The translations under genes and the position numbers were made by a program. DNA of 64,000 nt from Bradyrhizobium liaoningense. GTDB lineage: Bacteria; Pseudomonadota; Alphaproteobacteria; Rhizobiales; Xanthobacteraceae. Under the pieces are notes generated by a model, which had not been told where the DNA came from, ran no database searches, and saw only the letters and a list, made by a program, of their open reading frames with translations. Position 1 is the stretch's first letter. Every line of letters begins with the position of its first letter. The stretch covers positions 236,253 through 300,252 of the forward strand of contig NZ_JAFCJS010000009.1 of NCBI RefSeq assembly GCF_018130825.1. The letters are read 5' to 3'. This document shows positions 60,887-64,000 of the stretch, piece after piece.

Positions 60887-61805
60887 CCGCAAGATCGTGC
60901 TGGTGACGCGCAAGACCAGGCTGGAGGACCTGATTGCGCGCTACCTGACGCCGGCGCAGGCGCGCTTCTATGTCGAGCATCTCGGCGCCGACTTCTCCGA
61001 CTATGAGCGCGAGCACGAGGTCTATCAGGCGCAGCGTCGCACGACGCTGCAGGTGCTGGAGCAATGGGGCCGCTATCAAGTCATCGAGCGCGGTTTCCTG
61101 CCCAACTTCATCTTCGCACCCGATGACATCGTGGTTGCGCTCGGCCAGGATGGCGTCGTCGCCAACACGATGAAATATCTCGACGGCCATCCGCTGATCG
61201 GGGTCAATCCGGACCCTGCGCGCTATGACGGCATTCTCCTGCCCTTCGCGCCCCGCGACCTCGCAAAGCTCCTGCCAGAGATCGCCGCCGAGAAGCGCGA
61301 CAGCCAGGCCGTAACGATGGCGGCAGCGCGGCTCAGCGACGGTCAGGTGCTGCATGCCGTGAACGACCTGTTCGTCGGTGCACGCACGCATGTCTCCGCG
61401 GTCTACGAAATCGCGGCCGGCGGGATGACGGAGCGGCAGTCCTCGAGCGGGCTGATCGTCTCGACCGGGCTCGGATCGACCGCCTGGTTCAAGAGCATCG
61501 TCACGGGATCGCTTGCGATCGCCGGCAGTGTCGGCCAGCCCTCTCCGCCGGCCGCCTACGACGCCCTGCCCTGGGACGCAGCGGAGTTGCGCTTTGCCGT
61601 ACGCGAGCCCTTCCCCAGCCGCCATTCGCAGACCAATCTCGTCTTCGGCCGGCTGGCGTCCGAGGATCAATTGCGCATCCGCTCCCTGATGGCGGAAAAC
61701 GGCGTCATCTTCAGCGATGGCGTCGAAGCCGACCGCCTCGATTTCAACGCGGGCGCGGAGGTCACGATCGGAATTGCCGCGCGGCGCGGGCGGCTGATCG
61801 TGTGA
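60870..61805 (+). CDS. NAD-kinase-like protein with altered active-site motifs
   Basis: The 311-residue protein has the NAD-kinase fold pattern but changed motifs. The catalytic GGDG is VALGQDGVVANT (residues about 90-101), the NE motif reads AVNDLFVG near 165, and the substrate loop GLIVSTGLGSTAW near 193 keeps the STG..GSTA layout. It may phosphorylate a different nucleotide or sugar, or sense NAD without catalysis. It starts at GTG 60870 inside the end of the SPFH gene, so the two are coupled, and it ends 5 bases from a converging gene. Confidence 0.78.
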   Translation: MPAANDRKIVLVTRKTRLEDLIARYLTPAQARFYVEHLGADFSDYEREHEVYQAQRRTTLQVLEQWGRYQVIERGFLPNFIFAPDDIVVALGQDGVVANTMKYLDGHPLIGVNPDPARYDGILLPFAPRDLAKLLPEIAAEKRDSQAVTMAAARLSDGQVLHAVNDLFVGARTHVSAVYEIAAGGMTERQSSSGLIVSTGLGSTAWFKSIVTGSLAIAGSVGQPSPPAAYDALPWDAAELRFAVREPFPSRHSQTNLVFGRLASEDQLRIRSLMAENGVIFSDGVEADRLDFNAGAEVTIGIAARRGRLIV

Positions 61806-61810
61806 CGATC

Positions 61811-62014
61811 TTAGCTGCCGAGCGCGTTCTCGCCGGCTTCGCGGCCGGGCACGCTGACATGAACCTCGTGGCCCTCGCGCAGGGCCAGGGACGCCGCCGC
61901 GACCGCCGACTCGAACGCAGCTTCCTTGGTGGCGTATCTGCTCTTGACGTCGCCGTCATGCAGCACGCCCCATTCGTCCTGTACCGGCACGATCGCATAT
62001 TGAGCAAGGCCCAT
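61811..62014 (-). CDS. DUF2188-like small protein
   Basis: This 67-residue protein (ATG 62014, strong GGAGGAA ribosome binding site) has the compact DUF2188 pattern: YAIVPVQDEWGVLHDGDVKS, then ATKEAAFESAVAAASLALRE and HEVHVSVPG. Members are small cytoplasmic proteins of unknown function. A longer start eight codons upstream exists but would contain this ribosome binding site. It lies 33 bases downstream of the sorbosone-dehydrogenase-like gene on the same strand. Confidence 0.75.
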   Translation of the reverse strand: MGLAQYAIVPVQDEWGVLHDGDVKSRYATKEAAFESAVAAASLALREGHEVHVSVPGREAGENALGS

Positions 62015-62047
62015 GGTCTTTTCCTCCAGCTCTCTCATATCCGTGCT

Positions 62048-63382
62048 CTATCGCTGCGTGAGCTGCGGATGCGTCGCGCTCACCCGCCACACCGTGTTGC
62101 CGCTGTCGTCTGCGACCAGCAACGCGCCGGTCTTGTCGATGGCGACGCCGACAGGACGGCCGCGCGCGTGGTTGTCGCTGTTGAGGAAGCCGGTCACGAC
62201 ATCCTGCGCCGGCCCGCTCGGCTTGCCGTCGCTGAACGGCACGAACACGACCTTGTAGCCGTTCAGCACCTGCCTGTTCCAGCTGCCATGCTCGCCGACG
62301 AAGGCGCCGCCGCGATAGACGCTCGGCAGGCTGCTCCCCGTATAGAATGCCATTCCGAGCGGAGCGACATGCGAGCTCAGGGCGTAGTCGGGCACGATCG
62401 CCTTGGCGACGAGATCGGGCCGCTCCGGCTTGACGCGGGGATCGACGTGCTGGCCGTAATAGCTGTAGGGCCAGCCGTAGAAGCCGCCGTCCTTCACCGA
62501 GGTCATGTAGTCGGGGACGAGGTCGGGGCCGAGCTCGTCGCGCTCGTTCACCACCGTCCAAAGCGCGCCGGTCTGCGGCTCGAAGCTCAGGCCGTTCGGA
62601 TTGCGCAGGCCGCTCGCAAAGATGCGCCAGCGGCCGCTGTCGCGATCGACTTCGAGGATCGCGGCGCGATTGTGCTCGGCCTCCATGCCGTTCTCGGTGA
62701 TGTTGCTGTTGGAGCCGACGCCGGCATACAGCTTCGAGCCATCGGGGCTGGCGACCAGGCTCTTGGTCCAGTGATGGTCGATCGGGCCGCCCGGCAGCGG
62801 CGTCAGCACCGTGCCCGGCGCGGTGATCTTCGTGTCCCCTCCCGTGTAGGGATATTTGACGATGGCGTCGGTGTTGGCGACATAGAGGTCGTTGCCGACC
62901 AGCGCGACGCCGAAGGGCGAGTTGAGATGGTCGAGGAAGACGCTTTGCGTATCCGGCACGCCGTCGCCGTTCGTGTCACGCAGCAACGTGATGCGATTGC
63001 TCTCGCCGGTATCGCCGCCTGACGTCGCCCAGGGCTCGACATAGCCGATCACGATTTCCTTAGGCCGCTTGATCGGAGCCCCCTTCGGCGCCTTGGACTC
63101 CACCACCAGCACGTCGCCATTGGGAAGCACGTAGAGGAAGCGCGGATGCTGCAAGTCCGTTGCGAAAGCCTTGGCCTGCAAGCCCTGTGCGACCGTGGGC
63201 GTCTCATCCTTCTTCCAGCCGACGATGCGCGCGATATGCATCGGCGGCAGCAGGTATTGCTGAATCTCGGGTAGCTTCGGGTTGGCGCCGATTTGCGCAT
63301 TGGGATCGCCGCTGCCGTCATTGCAGCCGGCAAGGCACAGCAGCGAGACGCACAATAGCGCACGCGCAAGCATGGACGTCAT
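62048..63382 (-). CDS. Sorbosone dehydrogenase family lipoprotein (PQQ-type beta-propeller)
   Basis: The 444-residue protein begins with a lipoprotein signal peptide (MTSMLARALLCVSLLCLAGC, lipobox LAGC with Cys20), so it is anchored at the outer face of a membrane. The mature part is a six-blade propeller of the soluble glucose/sorbosone dehydrogenase group, with a calcium-loop DTNGDGVPD near residue 135 and LRNPNGLSFEPQTGALWTV near 258. It probably oxidises a periplasmic aldose or aldehyde with PQQ; the substrate is not certain. Its ATG overlaps the DUF2231 gene stop (ATGA). Confidence 0.85.
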   Translation of the reverse strand: MTSMLARALLCVSLLCLAGCNDGSGDPNAQIGANPKLPEIQQYLLPPMHIARIVGWKKDETPTVAQGLQAKAFATDLQHPRFLYVLPNGDVLVVESKAPKGAPIKRPKEIVIGYVEPWATSGGDTGESNRITLLRDTNGDGVPDTQSVFLDHLNSPFGVALVGNDLYVANTDAIVKYPYTGGDTKITAPGTVLTPLPGGPIDHHWTKSLVASPDGSKLYAGVGSNSNITENGMEAEHNRAAILEVDRDSGRWRIFASGLRNPNGLSFEPQTGALWTVVNERDELGPDLVPDYMTSVKDGGFYGWPYSYYGQHVDPRVKPERPDLVAKAIVPDYALSSHVAPLGMAFYTGSSLPSVYRGGAFVGEHGSWNRQVLNGYKVVFVPFSDGKPSGPAQDVVTGFLNSDNHARGRPVGVAIDKTGALLVADDSGNTVWRVSATHPQLTQR

Positions 63383-63870
63383 CGCGCAACTCCCACGCCG
63401 TGACGATAGACCATGGCCCAGCCGAGCCAGCCGGTGACGGGCAGGATCAGTGCGGTGATCGCCGAAAGGATGAGCCCGGTCGGCCACACCGAGGTCCAGC
63501 CATCGCGCGTGTGGATCAGGACATTGAGGGTGGCGAGAACCAGCGCCAGCGCGTTGCCGAGCAGATGCGGCCAGGCCGGCGGCTGCGCGCGCACCAGGCG
63601 GTTGCCGAGGAAATCGGTCAGGCCCGCAATCGCCGCCAGCCAGCCGAAGATGACGCCAACGAGGAGAAGCCAGGCGGAGAAATTCGCCCACATGATCTCG
63701 GCGCTGGCGACATAGGCAATGTCGGTCAGCAGCGCGCCGATGAAGCACGCGATCGGAATCGGCACCAGCATCGGATGAATCGGATGGCCTGCGATTTGCG
63801 CGGTGCTGTGCACGCGCACGTCTTGCTGCACGGTCGGCCTCGTATGGCTCTCGCCCTGCCCGACCGCCAA
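63379..63870 (-). CDS. DUF2231 membrane protein
   Basis: The 163-residue inner-membrane protein has the family motif GHPIHPMLVPIPIACFIGAL near residue 28 and four hydrophobic segments. DUF2231 proteins often accompany cupredoxins, cytochromes or sorbosone-dehydrogenase-like proteins and may bind haem or pass electrons through the conserved histidines; this is inferred from context. It is translationally coupled (ATGA) to the lipoprotein gene, suggesting a joint periplasmic oxidation system. Confidence 0.85.
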   Translation of the reverse strand: MAVGQGESHTRPTVQQDVRVHSTAQIAGHPIHPMLVPIPIACFIGALLTDIAYVASAEIMWANFSAWLLLVGVIFGWLAAIAGLTDFLGNRLVRAQPPAWPHLLGNALALVLATLNVLIHTRDGWTSVWPTGLILSAITALILPVTGWLGWAMVYRHGVGVAR

Positions 63871-63906
63871 CTCGCGCTTGCGGCGAAGGTTCCTACTGCA
63901 GCGCGG

Positions 63907-64000
63907 TCACTGCGCGCCTGCCTGATACGCCGCATATGCGCGCTTCAAGCCATCGTGAAGCGACGTCGTCGCGCGCCAGCCGAGCTTGTCGAGGCGGCTG
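63907..64000 (-). CDS. C-terminal fragment of a GDP-L-fucose synthase-like epimerase
   Basis: The last 30 codons of a minus-strand gene run off the window edge and end at TGA 63907-63909. The readable residues SRLDKLGWRATTSLHDGLKR and AYAAYQAGAQ match the C-terminal end of GDP-L-fucose synthase and close NAD-dependent epimerases. The rest of the gene is outside the window, so the exact family member cannot be settled. Confidence 0.5.
   Translation of the reverse strand, partial: SRLDKLGWRATTSLHDGLKRAYAAYQAGAQ

Overview
The window is high-GC DNA from an alphaproteobacterium of the Bradyrhizobium group. The evidence is the ribosomal and RNA polymerase protein sequences, the gene order secE-nusG-rplK-rplA-rplJ-rplL-rpoB-rpoC-rpsL-rpsG-fusA-tuf read on the minus strand, and a set of intergenic palindromes that I recognise from Bradyrhizobium chromosomes. 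Species cannot be named from the sequence alone. There is no rRNA, CRISPR array, transposase, integrase or phage gene, and only one tRNA.

1-23 kb is the transcription/translation supercluster on the minus strand. It is broken twice by unrelated genes. A D-2-hydroxyacid dehydrogenase sits between rplA and rplJ, behind a terminator. A three-gene block sits between rpoC and rpsL: an FAD oxidoreductase, an ABC exporter with acidic ends, and a flavin oxidase fused to a methyltransferase. The first two genes of that block converge and overlap through a Ser-coding/Asp-coding low-complexity stretch. A good sigma70-type promoter lies in front of secE, and hairpins lie between rplL, rpoB and rpoC.

23-41 kb is the most unusual part: a compact sugar-biosynthesis island between secE and tRNA-Trp, two genes that are usually neighbours in alphaproteobacteria. 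Two genes run left (a zinc-finger C-methyltransferase and a SIS isomerase). The rest run right with mostly overlapping start and stop codons: two NAD-dependent epimerases, an HldE-like protein with reversed domain order, a HAD phosphatase, a small-molecule kinase, a split transketolase, two DegT aminotransferases, a 2OG-Fe(II) oxygenase with its small LIC12192-type partner, three further methyltransferases, a WbuC-type cupin and a Gfo/Idh/MocA oxidoreductase. Together they look able to build and activate a modified, possibly higher-carbon or branched, amino and C-methylated sugar. The island contains no glycosyltransferase, polymerase or flippase, so transfer must be encoded elsewhere.

41-59 kb is accessory metabolism: a serine hydrolase, two SDRs, a histidine phosphatase, an ArgE-type deacetylase, a TetR regulator with an APH-like kinase and an acyl-CoA dehydrogenase, a RidA protein, two BKACE-family enzymes, a class III CoA transferase and two MFS transporters. 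Its intergenic spaces are filled with large palindromic repeats.

59-64 kb holds a NrtR-like NUDIX regulator divergent from an SPFH protein and a degenerate NAD-kinase-like protein. These are followed by a DUF2188 protein, a sorbosone-dehydrogenase-like lipoprotein with a DUF2231 membrane protein, and the last residues of what looks like a GDP-L-fucose synthase cut by the window edge.
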